DNA of 64,000 bases, from NCBI GenBank assembly GCA_038405435.1, contig JBBYHZ010000013.1. The stretch is one strand, 5' to 3'. The position numbers and the translations under genes were made by a program. This stretch comes from Dryocola clanedunensis_A (GTDB lineage Bacteria > Pseudomonadota > Gammaproteobacteria > Enterobacterales > Enterobacteriaceae). The first letter of the stretch is position 1; each line of letters starts with the position of its first letter. The notes under the pieces were generated by a model. That model saw only the letters and a list, made by a program, of their open reading frames with translations. It was not told where the DNA came from and searched no databases. Below are positions 26,225-36,409 of this stretch, piece after piece.

Positions 26225-27244
26225 GTGGCACAAAAAGATTATGTACGCCGCGGGCAATCGACAGGGACACGGCGCAAAAAGAGTACTTCCCGCAAAAAGC
26301 AACGTAACCTGCCATCCGTCTCACCGACTATGGTAGCCATTGCCGCCGCCGTGCTGGTGGCCTTTATTGGTGCTCTGTACTTCATTACCCATCATAAAAA
26401 AGATGAAAGTGAGGTCCTTCCGGGCCATAAGGTCACCGGCAACGGCCTGCCGCCCAAGCCTGAAGAGCGCTGGCGCTATATTAAAGAGCTGGAAAACCGC
26501 CAGCCGGGCGTGCTCAGCCCAACCGAACCTACCGCCGGTGGGGAAGTCCGCAACACGGACCAGCTCACCAGCGAGCAGCGTCAGCTGTTAGAGCAGATGC
26601 AGGCGGACATGCGCCAGCAGCCTACCCAGCTGAACGAGGTACCCTGGAACGAACAGACTCCGGCGCAGCGCCAGCAAACCTTGCAGCGCCAGAAGCAGAT
26701 CCAGCAGGTACAGCAGCAAACTCAGCAGCAGCAGTGGAATACGCAGCAGCAGCGTGCGCAGCCTCGCGTAACGGAACAGCCTTACCAGCAGCCGCGTACC
26801 GTGCAGCAAACTCAGCAGCCTCGTCCCGTTCAGCAGCAGCCGCGCACAGCGTCCACGGCTCAGCAGCCGTATCAGGATTTACTGCAGACGCCGCCGCATA
26901 ACACCCAGCAGCGTACAACCCAGTCCGCGACGCAGCCACAGCCTAAACCGGCCCCGGTAACGCGCGAGCCGGAGCCAGCAAAACAGACTGCGGCAGCGCC
27001 ACAGGAAAAACCGAAGGATGAGAAACGCTGGATGGTGCAGTGCGGCTCATTCAAAGGCAGCGAGCAGGCCGAAACGGTCCGTGCGCAGCTGGCGTTTGAA
27101 GGGTTTGATTCACGCATTACCACCAATAACGGCTGGAACCGCGTGGTGATTGGCCCAATCAAAGGCAAAGAAAATGCGGACGGTACTCTTAACCGTCTGA
27201 AGATTGCTGGTCACGGAAACTGCATTCGCCTGGGCGGGGGTTGA
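26225..27244 (+). CDS. ftsN: Cell division protein FtsN
   Basis: Late divisome protein that triggers septal wall synthesis by FtsWI. The 339-residue bitopic protein has a short basic cytoplasmic tail, one membrane segment (about 36-54), a short essential periplasmic helix region around EERWRYIKEL, a long Gln-rich linker (about 125-250) and a C-terminal SPOR domain (RWMVQCGSFKG onward) that binds denuded glycan. The start is GTG at 26225. It is about 20 residues longer than K-12 FtsN, the difference being in the Gln-rich linker. Confidence 0.96.
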   Translation: MAQKDYVRRGQSTGTRRKKSTSRKKQRNLPSVSPTMVAIAAAVLVAFIGALYFITHHKKDESEVLPGHKVTGNGLPPKPEERWRYIKELENRQPGVLSPTEPTAGGEVRNTDQLTSEQRQLLEQMQADMRQQPTQLNEVPWNEQTPAQRQQTLQRQKQIQQVQQQTQQQQWNTQQQRAQPRVTEQPYQQPRTVQQTQQPRPVQQQPRTASTAQQPYQDLLQTPPHNTQQRTTQSATQPQPKPAPVTREPEPAKQTAAAPQEKPKDEKRWMVQCGSFKGSEQAETVRAQLAFEGFDSRITTNNGWNRVVIGPIKGKENADGTLNRLKIAGHGNCIRLGGG

Positions 27245-27267
27245 AACCCCCAAATTCCCCCCCATCT
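27241..27267 (+). promoter_or_regulatory. Sigma-32 heat-shock promoter of hslVU
   Basis: TTGAAA (27241-27246) and CCCCATCT (27260-27267) are 13 bp apart and match the sigma-32 consensus. The -35 element contains the ftsN stop codon (TGA, 27242-27244). Downstream at 27281-27301 a GCCCTGAA/TTCAGGGC hairpin would sit at the 5' end of the mRNA; the matching hairpin in E. coli stabilises the hslVU transcript. Confidence 0.92.
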
Positions 27268-27334
27268 ATAATTGCATTCAGCCCTGAATTCGCTTCAGGG
27301 CACATATTCAGCTGATGCAATAAGGGGTCTGCTC

Positions 27335-27865
27335 GTGACAACAATAGTTAGTGTGCGCCGTAACGGCCATGTCGTAATCGGTGGTGATGGCCAGGCCACG
27401 CTCGGCAACACCGTAATGAAAGGCAACGTGAAGAAAGTTCGCCGCCTGTATAACGACAAAGTCATCGCAGGCTTTGCGGGCGGCACGGCCGATGCCTTTA
27501 CCCTCTTCGAACTCTTCGAACGCAAACTCGAAATGCATCAGGGCCACCTGGTGAAAGCCGCCGTTGAGCTGGCAAAAGACTGGCGTACCGACCGCATGCT
27601 GCGCAAGCTCGAAGCGCTGCTGGCGGTAGCCGATGAAAATGCCTCGCTGATTATCACCGGTAACGGTGACGTGATTCAGCCAGAGGACGACCTGATCGCC
27701 ATCGGCTCTGGTGGCCCGTATGCCCAGGCTGCGGCGCGCGCCCTGCTGGAAAACAGCGAACTGGGTGCACGCGACATCGTTGAGAAATCGCTGGGGATCG
27801 CCGGTGATATCTGCATCTACACCAACCATTTCCATACTATCGAAGAATTAGCGTCTAAGGCGTAA
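27335..27865 (+). CDS. hslV: ATP-dependent protease subunit HslV
   Basis: Proteolytic core of the HslUV (ClpQY) complex. The 176-residue protein starts at GTG 27335, reading M-TTIVSVRRNG; removal of Met exposes the catalytic N-terminal threonine. VIGGDGQATLGNTVMKGN and AIGSGGPYAQAAARAL are typical. It lies 9 bp before hslU and is under the heat-shock promoter upstream. Confidence 0.97.
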   Translation: MTTIVSVRRNGHVVIGGDGQATLGNTVMKGNVKKVRRLYNDKVIAGFAGGTADAFTLFELFERKLEMHQGHLVKAAVELAKDWRTDRMLRKLEALLAVADENASLIITGNGDVIQPEDDLIAIGSGGPYAQAAARALLENSELGARDIVEKSLGIAGDICIYTNHFHTIEELASKA

Positions 27866-27874
27866 GGATCCCCC

Positions 27875-29209
27875 ATGTCTGAAATGACTCCACGCGAAAT
27901 TGTCAGCGAACTGAACAAACACATCATCGGCCAGGACAACGCCAAGCGCTCCGTGGCCATTGCGTTGCGTAACCGCTGGCGCCGCATGCAGCTGGACGAA
28001 GAGCTGCGCCATGAAGTGACGCCGAAAAACATTCTGATGATCGGCCCGACCGGCGTCGGTAAAACCGAAATTGCGCGCCGTCTGGCGAAGCTTGCCAACG
28101 CGCCGTTCATCAAGGTTGAAGCTACCAAGTTCACCGAAGTGGGCTATGTTGGTAAAGAAGTGGATTCTATCATCCGCGATTTGACCGATTCGGCGATGAA
28201 AATGGTGCGCCTGCAGTCCATCGAGAAAAACCGCTATCGCGCAGAAGAGATGGCGGAAGAACGTATTCTTGATGCGCTGCTGCCACCGGCCAAAAACAAC
28301 TGGGGCCAGAACGAAACGGCACCAGAGCCCTCTGCGGCGCGCCAGGCATTCCGCAAGAAGCTCCGTGAAGGCGAGCTGGACGATAAAGAGATCGAAATCG
28401 ATCTGGCCGCAGCCCCAATGGGCGTTGAAATCATGGCGCCTCCCGGCATGGAAGAGATGACCAGCCAGCTGCAGTCCATGTTCCAGAACCTGGGCGGCCA
28501 GAAGCAGAAGCCCCGCAAGCTGAAAATCAAAGACGCGATGAAGCTGCTGATTGAAGAAGAAGCGGCGAAGCTGGTGAACCCGGAAGAGCTTAAGCAGGAC
28601 GCCATCGACGCGGTTGAGCAGCATGGCATCGTGTTTATCGACGAGATCGACAAAATCTGTAAGCGCGGCGGCAACAGCTCCGGCCCGGACGTGTCCCGCG
28701 AAGGCGTACAGCGCGACCTGCTGCCGCTGGTGGAAGGCTGCACCGTTTCCACAAAACACGGCATGGTCAAAACTGACCACATCCTATTTATCGCATCCGG
28801 TGCGTTCCAGGTGGCAAGCCCGTCCGATCTTATCCCCGAATTGCAGGGCCGTCTGCCGATTCGCGTGGAGCTTCAGGCGCTGACCGTTGAAGATTTCGAA
28901 CGCATCCTGACCGAGCCAAACGCCTCCATCACCGTGCAGTACAAGGCGCTGATGGGTACCGAAGGCGTGAACATCGACTTTACCGATGACGGTATTCGTC
29001 GTATCGCCCAGGCGGCATGGCAGGTGAACGAATCCACTGAAAATATCGGTGCCCGTCGTCTGCATACCGTGCTGGAGCGTCTGGTGGAAGATATCTCTTA
29101 CGAAGCCAGCGACCTCAGCGGCCAGTCCATCATTATTGACGCCGAATACGTCAGTAAACATCTGGATGAGCTGGTAGCGGATGAAGATTTGAGCCGTTTT
29201 ATTCTATAA
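27875..29209 (+). CDS. hslU: AAA+ unfoldase HslU
   Basis: ATPase that unfolds substrates and feeds them to HslV. The 444-residue protein has Walker A GPTGVGKT (57-64, K63), a Walker B segment IVFIDEIDKI (about 251-260), the inserted I domain between them (about 110-240), and the C-terminal tail ending EDLSRFIL that docks into HslV. Second gene of hslVU, followed by a terminator. Confidence 0.98.
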   Translation: MSEMTPREIVSELNKHIIGQDNAKRSVAIALRNRWRRMQLDEELRHEVTPKNILMIGPTGVGKTEIARRLAKLANAPFIKVEATKFTEVGYVGKEVDSIIRDLTDSAMKMVRLQSIEKNRYRAEEMAEERILDALLPPAKNNWGQNETAPEPSAARQAFRKKLREGELDDKEIEIDLAAAPMGVEIMAPPGMEEMTSQLQSMFQNLGGQKQKPRKLKIKDAMKLLIEEEAAKLVNPEELKQDAIDAVEQHGIVFIDEIDKICKRGGNSSGPDVSREGVQRDLLPLVEGCTVSTKHGMVKTDHILFIASGAFQVASPSDLIPELQGRLPIRVELQALTVEDFERILTEPNASITVQYKALMGTEGVNIDFTDDGIRRIAQAAWQVNESTENIGARRLHTVLERLVEDISYEASDLSGQSIIIDAEYVSKHLDELVADEDLSRFIL

Positions 29210-29241
29210 TTGCGCACAACATCTCGAATCCATGCGAAAAT

Positions 29242-29265
29242 GGAGGGCTTATGCCCTCCTTTTTT
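29242..29265 (+). terminator. hslVU terminator
   Basis: GGAGGGC/GCCCTCC stem (29242-29248 and 29253-29259) with a TTAT loop, then a T run. Confidence 0.93.
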
Positions 29266-29284
29266 ATTACTGGCATCCATAACA

Positions 29285-30214
29285 ATGAACGATTCACACT
29301 CAGTAAGCACCACCCAGGCGTGGCTGGAAAGCTTACGCCCTAAAACGCTTCCTCTGGCCTTCGCCTCGATTGTCTGCGGCTCCGCGCTGGCCTACTGGCA
29401 GGGAGCCTTTGATTCCGCCGTGGCTCTGCTTGCCCTGCTGACCGCGGGTCTGCTGCAGATTCTTTCTAACCTCGCTAACGACTACGGTGATGCGGTAAAA
29501 GGCAGCGATAAAGAAGATCGTATTGGGCCGCTGCGGGGCATGCAAAAAGGTGTGATTACCCAGGCGCAGATGAAGCGCGCGTTAATCATTACCGTCGTGC
29601 TGATTTGCATCTCGGGCCTGGCGCTGGTGGCGGTGGCCTGCCGGACATGGGCTGATTTTGTCGGCTTCATGGTGCTGGGTCTGCTGGCCATTATCGCGGC
29701 CATCACCTATACCGTGGGCACCCGCCCATACGGCTACATGGGGCTGGGTGATATCTCCGTGCTGGTCTTCTTTGGCTGGCTGAGCGTGGCGGGAAGCTGG
29801 TATTTGCAGGCGCATACGCTGGCACCTCTGGTGTTCCTGCCCGCAACAGCCTGTGGCCTGCTGGCTACGGCCGTGCTGAATATTAATAACTTACGCGATA
29901 TCGACAGCGATCGTGAAAACGGCAAAAACACCCTTGCGGTGCGCCTCGGGCCAGTACTGGCACGCCGTTATCACGTCTGCCTGCTGATGGGGGCGCTGCT
30001 GTGCCTCGCAGTCTTTAATCTTGTCTGGCTAAAAAGCATCTGGGGCTGGCTGTTCGTGCTGGCGGCACCGCTGCTTATCAGCCAGGCGCGCTATGTCGCA
30101 CGTGAAACAACCCCTGCGGCCATGCGCCCAATGCTTGAGCGGACGGTAAAAGCGGCGCTGTTGATTAACCTGCTGTTTGCGCTGGGCGTGGTGCTCAGCA
30201 CGGTCCATTTTTAG
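29285..30214 (+). CDS. menA: 1,4-dihydroxy-2-naphthoate octaprenyltransferase MenA
   Basis: UbiA-family membrane enzyme that attaches the octaprenyl tail in menaquinone synthesis. The 309-residue protein has about nine hydrophobic segments and the two Asp-rich prenyl-diphosphate sites, NLANDYGDAVKGSD (about 62-75) and NNLRDIDSDRENGKNTLA (about 200-217). The ATG at 29285 gives the E. coli-like N-terminus MNDSHSVSTTQAWLE. Confidence 0.96.
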   Translation: MNDSHSVSTTQAWLESLRPKTLPLAFASIVCGSALAYWQGAFDSAVALLALLTAGLLQILSNLANDYGDAVKGSDKEDRIGPLRGMQKGVITQAQMKRALIITVVLICISGLALVAVACRTWADFVGFMVLGLLAIIAAITYTVGTRPYGYMGLGDISVLVFFGWLSVAGSWYLQAHTLAPLVFLPATACGLLATAVLNINNLRDIDSDRENGKNTLAVRLGPVLARRYHVCLLMGALLCLAVFNLVWLKSIWGWLFVLAAPLLISQARYVARETTPAAMRPMLERTVKAALLINLLFALGVVLSTVHF

Positions 30215-30268
30215 CTGATAAATATCAATTAACAATTGATGGTTTTGCCAACAGTTAACATTAAGCGA

Positions 30269-30274
30269 TATACT
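30269..30274 (+). promoter_or_regulatory. Likely rraA promoter -10
   Basis: TATACT in a CGATATACTG context lies about 33 bp before the rraA start. The -35 is poor, which would suit a stationary-phase (sigma-S) type promoter; rraA is sigma-S-linked in E. coli. Motif evidence only. Confidence 0.4.
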
Positions 30275-30306
30275 GACAACTCCGGCAGCAGATGGACCTT
30301 AATCCT

Positions 30307-30792
30307 ATGAAATATGATACTTCCGAGCTTTGCGACATCTATCAGGAAGATGTCAACGTCGTTGAACCGCTGTTTTCCAACTTTGGTGGGCGGTCGTCCT
30401 TTGGCGGGCAAATCATTACGGTGAAATGTTTCGAGGACAACGGGTTGCTTTACGATCTGCTCGAACAGAATGGCCGTGGCCGCATTCTACTGGTCGACGG
30501 CGGTGGCTCAGTGCGCCGCGCCCTGGTCGATGCAGAGCTGGCTCGCCTTGCGGCGCAGAACGAGTGGGAAGGCATTGTGGTTTACGGTGCCGTGCGTCAG
30601 GTAGACGACCTGGAAGAGCTGGATATCGGCATTCAGGCCATTGCGGCCATTCCGGTAGGTTCTACGGGTGAAGGCATCGGCGAGAGCGATGTGCGCGTTA
30701 ACTTTGGCGGCGTCACCTTCTTCTCAGGCGATCATCTGTACGCCGACAATACCGGCATTATCCTTTCAGAAGATCCGCTCGATATCGAATAA
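30307..30792 (+). CDS. rraA: RNase E inhibitor RraA
   Basis: Trimeric ring protein that binds RNase E and the RhlB helicase and reduces mRNA decay. The 161-residue protein is nearly identical to E. coli RraA from MKYDTSELCDIYQED to GIILSEDPLDIE. The old name MenG is misleading: despite the menA neighbour, it lacks the SAM-binding motifs of a methyltransferase. The ATG at 30307 is chosen over one at 30292. Confidence 0.97.
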   Translation: MKYDTSELCDIYQEDVNVVEPLFSNFGGRSSFGGQIITVKCFEDNGLLYDLLEQNGRGRILLVDGGGSVRRALVDAELARLAAQNEWEGIVVYGAVRQVDDLEELDIGIQAIAAIPVGSTGEGIGESDVRVNFGGVTFFSGDHLYADNTGIILSEDPLDIE

Positions 30793-30808
30793 GCCGATTC
30801 CGCATAGC

Positions 30809-30837
30809 AAAACGGGCGCCCCAGAGCGCCCGTTTTA
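30809..30837. terminator. Two-way terminator between rraA and zapB
   Basis: AAAACGGGCGC/GCGCCCGTTTT stem (30809-30819 and 30826-30836), serving both convergent genes. Confidence 0.93.
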
Positions 30838-30851
30838 TTTTAAGCCTGAGC

Positions 30852-31091
30852 TTAAACTTCTTCCATCTTGCCCAGCAGCGCGTGTAAGCGCTCCTGCCAG
30901 ACATGCTGTTGTTCTTTCAGAGAACTGTTCTCACGGATCAGCTCTTCGTGATTACCCTGCGCCTGCTGCACTTCCTGAGCCAGGCTGTTATTTTTTTCTT
31001 TCAGCTCTTCGATTTCCATCTGTAACAACGTGATAGTGTCAATCGCCTGCTGTACTTTCGATTCTAGTTTTTCAAACACTTCAAATGACAT
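30852..31091 (-). CDS. zapB: Cell division protein ZapB
   Basis: Small coiled-coil protein that layers on the Z-ring through ZapA and links it to MatP at the terminus. The 79-residue product is one continuous heptad-rich coil from MSFEVFEKLESKVQQAID to ALLGKMEEV. The ATG at 31091 follows an AGGAG ribosome site. The stretch 31092-31400 upstream must contain its promoter; I see no other gene there. Confidence 0.95.
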   Translation of the reverse strand: MSFEVFEKLESKVQQAIDTITLLQMEIEELKEKNNSLAQEVQQAQGNHEELIRENSSLKEQQHVWQERLHALLGKMEEV

Positions 31092-31407
31092 TCCAATCTC
31101 TCCTGAATTGCAAGGCGTTGATGGATGACTATCCTCGTCCCGGCCTGACCGGCGACGCCTTAATGAACATATGCGCACCACGCAGCGTTACCCGATTGTA
31201 AGTAGCGCAGCACGGCGTGTCCAGCGGCTTCCCGTGCTCATTGCGTTACAGGACGTTTTTAAGCATATGCTGAAAGTCAGCCGCCTTGTTAGCCTCTGGT
31301 TGTTAACAGCATGATTAACATTTCGCCGACGCTCCCCTGCCGATCCTGTGTGATAGTGCGCCTCTTTTAGCGCGTAAACGCGCATTTTCTTGACGTGACA
31401 CGCAAAA

Positions 31408-31447
31408 TTTAAGTTCGATATTTCTCGTTTATGTTCGTTAACGATAA
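31408..31447 (+). promoter_or_regulatory. GlpR operators and promoter of glpFK
   Basis: Two adjoining 20-bp operators (31408-31427 with AAGTTCGATATTTCTCG, and 31428-31447 with ATGTTCGTTAACGATAA) match the tandem GlpR sites of the E. coli glpF promoter. A CRP-like TGACGTGACACGCAAA lies just upstream (31391-31406), and a -10-like TATGCC follows at about 31456. This part of the 439-bp zapB-glpF gap is regulatory. Confidence 0.85.
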
Positions 31448-31530
31448 ATTAACACTATGCCTACACGGCATAAGGGTGGCATGGACGCTCAACTTACAAT
31501 AATCACTAATTTTGCCTTCAGGACCCTACT

Positions 31531-32382
31531 ATGAGTCAGACAGCTACTCCAACCTTAAAAGGCCAGTGCATCGCAGAGTTTATGGGCACCGCGTTGTTGA
31601 TTTTCTTCGGTGTCGGATGCGTGGCCGCGTTAAAAGTGGCAGGCGCAAGCTTCGGGCAGTGGGAAATCAGCATCATCTGGGGGTTAGGGGTGGCGATGGC
31701 TATCTACTTGACCGCCGGAGTTTCCGGTGCGCACCTCAACCCTGCCGTCACCGTTGCACTGTGGCTTTTCGCCTGCTTCGAGCGCCGCAAAGTTTTGCCG
31801 TTTATTGTGTCCCAGATCGCAGGGGCGTTCTGCTCAGCGGCGCTGGTCTACGGCCTGTATTACAATCTTTTCCTCGATTATGAACAAACCCACCACATGG
31901 TACGCGGCAGCGTAGAGAGCCTTGAATTAGCCGGGATCTTCTCAACCTATCCAAACCCGCATATCAACCTGGTGCAGGCATTTGCCGTTGAGATGGTGAT
32001 TACCGCAATTCTGATGGGCTTGATTCTGGCGCTAACCGACGACGGCAACGGCGTTCCCCGTGGGCCGCTGGCGCCGCTGCTGATTGGCCTGCTGATTGCG
32101 GTCATTGGCGCATCTATGGGGCCATTAACCGGCTTCGCCATGAACCCGGCCCGTGACTTTGGACCAAAACTGTTTGCCTGGCTTGCGGGCTGGGGCGAAG
32201 TCGCCTTTACCGGCGGCAAAGATATTCCTTACTTCCTGGTACCCGTTTTTGGCCCGCTGACGGGCGCGATATTAGGCGCGTTCGGGTATCGTAAATTCAT
32301 TGGTCGTCACTTGCCGTGCGACGTTTGCGAGGATGCCGAAGAGAAAACGCAGGCCTCCTCGACGCAGCAAAATGTTTCTTAA
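31531..32382 (+). CDS. glpF: Glycerol facilitator GlpF
   Basis: Aquaglyceroporin of the inner membrane. The 283-residue protein has six membrane segments and both half-helix motifs, SGAHLNPAVT (about 65-74) and GFAMNPARDFG (about 200-210). It is followed 25 bp later by glpK, so uptake and phosphorylation are coupled; GlpR and CRP sites lie upstream. Confidence 0.98.
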   Translation: MSQTATPTLKGQCIAEFMGTALLIFFGVGCVAALKVAGASFGQWEISIIWGLGVAMAIYLTAGVSGAHLNPAVTVALWLFACFERRKVLPFIVSQIAGAFCSAALVYGLYYNLFLDYEQTHHMVRGSVESLELAGIFSTYPNPHINLVQAFAVEMVITAILMGLILALTDDGNGVPRGPLAPLLIGLLIAVIGASMGPLTGFAMNPARDFGPKLFAWLAGWGEVAFTGGKDIPYFLVPVFGPLTGAILGAFGYRKFIGRHLPCDVCEDAEEKTQASSTQQNVS

Positions 32383-32407
32383 GCTCCACTGACTTCAGGA
32401 CAAAATT

Positions 32408-33922
<1,515 letters not shown>

Positions 33923-33941
33923 GCACTACTTTTCCGCTTCA

Positions 33942-33970
33942 CCCTACCCCTCTCCCTCAAAGGAGAGGGG
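33942..33970. repeat. CCCTC-type hairpin repeat between glpK and glpX
   Basis: A perfect 9-bp stem, CCCCTCTCC/GGAGAGGGG (33947-33955 and 33962-33970), then TCTTT. Its sequence resembles the element between argG and argH. It sits in the 99-bp glpK-glpX spacer, where it could partly end transcription and lower glpX relative to glpFK. Confidence 0.7.
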
Positions 33971-34021
33971 TCTTTCTATGCTACACTTCGCCGCAATTCT
34001 GTTTTGTTAAAAGAGCCCTCT

Positions 34022-35032
34022 ATGAAACGTGAACTTGCGATTGAATTCTCCCGCGTGACCGAAGCTGCCGCCCTTGCTGGCTATAAATGGCTGGGCCGTG
34101 GCGACAAAAATACCGCCGACGGCGCTGCCGTACACGCCATGCGTATCGTCCTTAATCAGGTGAATATCGACGGCCAGATTGTGATTGGCGAAGGGGAAAT
34201 CGACGAAGCACCCATGCTCTATATCGGCGAAAAAGTCGGGACCGGGAAAGGCGACGCGGTAGATATCGCCGTCGATCCCATCGAGGGCACCCGCATGACC
34301 GCAATGGGCCAGGCCAACGCGCTGGCCGTGCTGGCCGTGGGTGATAAAGGCACGTTCCTGAACGCGCCGGATATGTACATGGAAAAGCTGATTGTCGGTC
34401 CCGGAGCGAAGGGCATCATCGACCTGAACCTGCCGCTGGCGCAGAACCTGCACAATATCGCCGTCGCGCTGAACAAGCCGCTGAGCGAGCTCACCGTGAC
34501 GATTCTTGCCAAACCACGCCACGACGCCACCATCGCCGAAATGCAAAAGCTCGGCGTGCGCGTGTTTGCCATTCCTGACGGCGACGTAGCCGCCTCTATT
34601 CTGACCTGTATGCCAGACAGCGAAGTGGACGTCATGTACGGTATCGGCGGCGCGCCGGAGGGTGTTATTTCAGCAGCGGTGATTCGTGCGCTGGACGGCG
34701 ATATGCAGGGGCGCCTGCTGGCCCGCCATCACGTTAAAGGCGACAGCGAAGAGAACCGCGTTCTTGGCGAACAGGAGCTGGAGCGCTGCAAGGCGATGGG
34801 CATTGAGGCGGGCAAGGTGTTAAAGCTGGATGACATGGCGCACAACGACAACGTCATTTTCTCTGCCACCGGCATCACCAAGGGCGATCTGCTTGAGGGG
34901 ATCACCCGCAAAGGCAATATGGCGACGACGGAAACGCTGCTGATTCGCGGTAAGTCACGCACCATCCGCCGTATCAAATCCATCCACTTCCTCGACCGTA
35001 AAGACCCGGACGTGCAGAGCCATATTCTGTAA
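34022..35032 (+). CDS. glpX: Class II fructose-1,6-bisphosphatase GlpX
   Basis: Mn-dependent fructose-1,6-bisphosphatase of gluconeogenesis, the second enzyme beside Fbp. The 336-residue protein has the metal and phosphate motifs GEGEIDEAPML and VDPIEGTRMTAMGQANA. The ATG at 34022 gives MKRELAIEFSRVTEAAAL as in E. coli. Third gene of the glp group, which fits growth on glycerol. Confidence 0.97.
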   Translation: MKRELAIEFSRVTEAAALAGYKWLGRGDKNTADGAAVHAMRIVLNQVNIDGQIVIGEGEIDEAPMLYIGEKVGTGKGDAVDIAVDPIEGTRMTAMGQANALAVLAVGDKGTFLNAPDMYMEKLIVGPGAKGIIDLNLPLAQNLHNIAVALNKPLSELTVTILAKPRHDATIAEMQKLGVRVFAIPDGDVAASILTCMPDSEVDVMYGIGGAPEGVISAAVIRALDGDMQGRLLARHHVKGDSEENRVLGEQELERCKAMGIEAGKVLKLDDMAHNDNVIFSATGITKGDLLEGITRKGNMATTETLLIRGKSRTIRRIKSIHFLDRKDPDVQSHIL

Positions 35033-35130
35033 ATCTGCCGTTTGTCTGATTGAGCTTTCCGGCCCGCCAGGGCTGGATATTGCTCACTTTTCTGGTGAAG
35101 ATAAGGCAACAGCAAGCACAGGAGCGCAGC

Positions 35131-35877
35131 ATGGCGGATTGGGTTAAAGGTAAAGTCACTCAGGTTCAGCACTGGACCGATTCTCTTTTCAGCCTGACGG
35201 TACAGGCTCCCGTTGCGCCGTTTACCGCCGGGCAGTTTACCAAGCTGGGAATGGAAATTGACGGCGAGCGCGTGCAGCGTGCCTATTCGTACGTCAACGC
35301 ACCGGGTAATCCTGATTTAGAGTTCTATCTGGTTAACGTGCCGGAGGGAAAGCTCAGCCCTCGCCTGCACGTGATGCAGCCGGGTGACGAGATTATGCTG
35401 GTCAGCGAGGCCGCCGGGTTCTTCGTGCTGGATGAGGTCCCCAACTGCAAAACGCTGTGGATGCTGGCGACCGGCACCGCGCTCGGCCCTTATCTTTCCA
35501 TCCTTCAGGAAGGCAAAGATCTTGAGCGCTTCGAAAATATCGTCCTGCTCCACGCCGTGCGCTACGCCAACGACCTGAGCTATCTGCCATTGATGCAGGC
35601 ATTGCAGCAGCGCTATGAAGGGAAATTACGCATTCAGACCGTGGTCAGCCGCGAAACGATTGCGGGCTCACTCACCGGGCGCGTACCTGCGCTGATTGAG
35701 AGCGGCGAGCTGGAAGCAGCGGTAGGCCTGCCGATGGACACGGAAACCAGCCATGTGATGCTGTGCGGTAACCCGCAGATGGTGCGTGATACCCAGCAGT
35801 TGCTGAAAGAGACCCGGCAGATGGCCAAACACCTGCGCCGCCGTCCGGGCCATATGACCGCCGAGCACTACTGGTAA
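35131..35877 (+). CDS. fpr: Ferredoxin/flavodoxin-NADP+ reductase Fpr
   Basis: FAD enzyme passing electrons from NADPH to flavodoxin or ferredoxin, used for anaerobic ribonucleotide reductase, MetH reactivation and oxidative stress. The 248-residue protein has the FAD motif RAYSYVNAP, the nucleotide site MLATGTALGPYLS, and the usual C-terminal EHYW. The ATG at 35131 follows GGAG. Its stop codon directly touches the stop of yiiR on the other strand. Confidence 0.97.
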   Translation: MADWVKGKVTQVQHWTDSLFSLTVQAPVAPFTAGQFTKLGMEIDGERVQRAYSYVNAPGNPDLEFYLVNVPEGKLSPRLHVMQPGDEIMLVSEAAGFFVLDEVPNCKTLWMLATGTALGPYLSILQEGKDLERFENIVLLHAVRYANDLSYLPLMQALQQRYEGKLRIQTVVSRETIAGSLTGRVPALIESGELEAAVGLPMDTETSHVMLCGNPQMVRDTQQLLKETRQMAKHLRRRPGHMTAEHYW

Positions 35878-36297
35878 TTAGCGGTATTTCACGTCGCTGG
35901 TATCTTTACCGAAGCGGTTCTCGCCCTGGGTGCCGACAAACGCGCCCAGGTCGATAAGCATCATGACAAAAATCAGCGTGGGGATGAAACGCCCTAACCC
36001 CCACTGCGCCAGCGAACCGAATACTTCCCAGTTACCCGCCAGCAGTAGCCAGGCCGGGATAAACATCAGCGCCCACCAGCCTTTCTTGTTGCGATCGTGC
36101 AGCCGCTTAACAATAACCGCCGCCGTTGGGATCAGCGAGCCGGACAGCGCCAGCCCGGCAATGGAGTAGGAGATAAGCTCCGCACCGGCGAGGGTAAAAA
36201 TGATCGCCAGCGCGACAATCCACACGCCTATCCAGATCCAGAAGTCGCGGCGTCCGATGCGGCCATTAAAGTTGAACAGCCACTGCTGTATGGTCAT
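35878..36297 (-). CDS. yiiR: DUF805 membrane protein YiiR
   Basis: Inner-membrane protein of 139 residues with four hydrophobic segments and the DUF805 pattern (FNGRIGRRDFW near the start; VKRLHDRNKKGWWAL in the middle). Function unknown. Convergent with fpr with no bases between the two stop codons, and divergent from yiiQ. Confidence 0.9.
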   Translation of the reverse strand: MTIQQWLFNFNGRIGRRDFWIWIGVWIVALAIIFTLAGAELISYSIAGLALSGSLIPTAAVIVKRLHDRNKKGWWALMFIPAWLLLAGNWEVFGSLAQWGLGRFIPTLIFVMMLIDLGAFVGTQGENRFGKDTSDVKYR

Positions 36298-36409
36298 GGT
36301 GAGGTCCTTAATAAATTTATGCCGCGTAGTGTACCCTGGTGGCGCTGGTTTTTGACAAGCCGACGGAATGCCGATTTAATCGCATAACCACTAACAGGAG
36401 AAGCTGTCG

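Noticed and set aside
26690..26880. CAG-rich repeats as a mobile or CRISPR-like array
   Set aside because: There are no constant repeats with distinct spacers; the pattern comes from Gln codons in the FtsN linker.
27848..28780. Long open frame on the strand opposite hslU, with similar ones opposite argG (9643-10617) and yibQ (50844-51755)
   Set aside because: These lie entirely over strongly conserved genes, have no family resemblance or ribosome site, and are expected as shadows in GC-rich coding DNA.
29210..29284. MenA starting upstream at 29210
   Set aside because: The extension would be translated through the hslU terminator hairpin, and the ATG at 29285 gives the conserved start.
31092..31400. 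Possible unannotated gene or small RNA between zapB and glpF
   Set aside because: No convincing coding frame, no clear terminator and no known RNA motif. The region probably holds the zapB promoter and distal glpF control sites.
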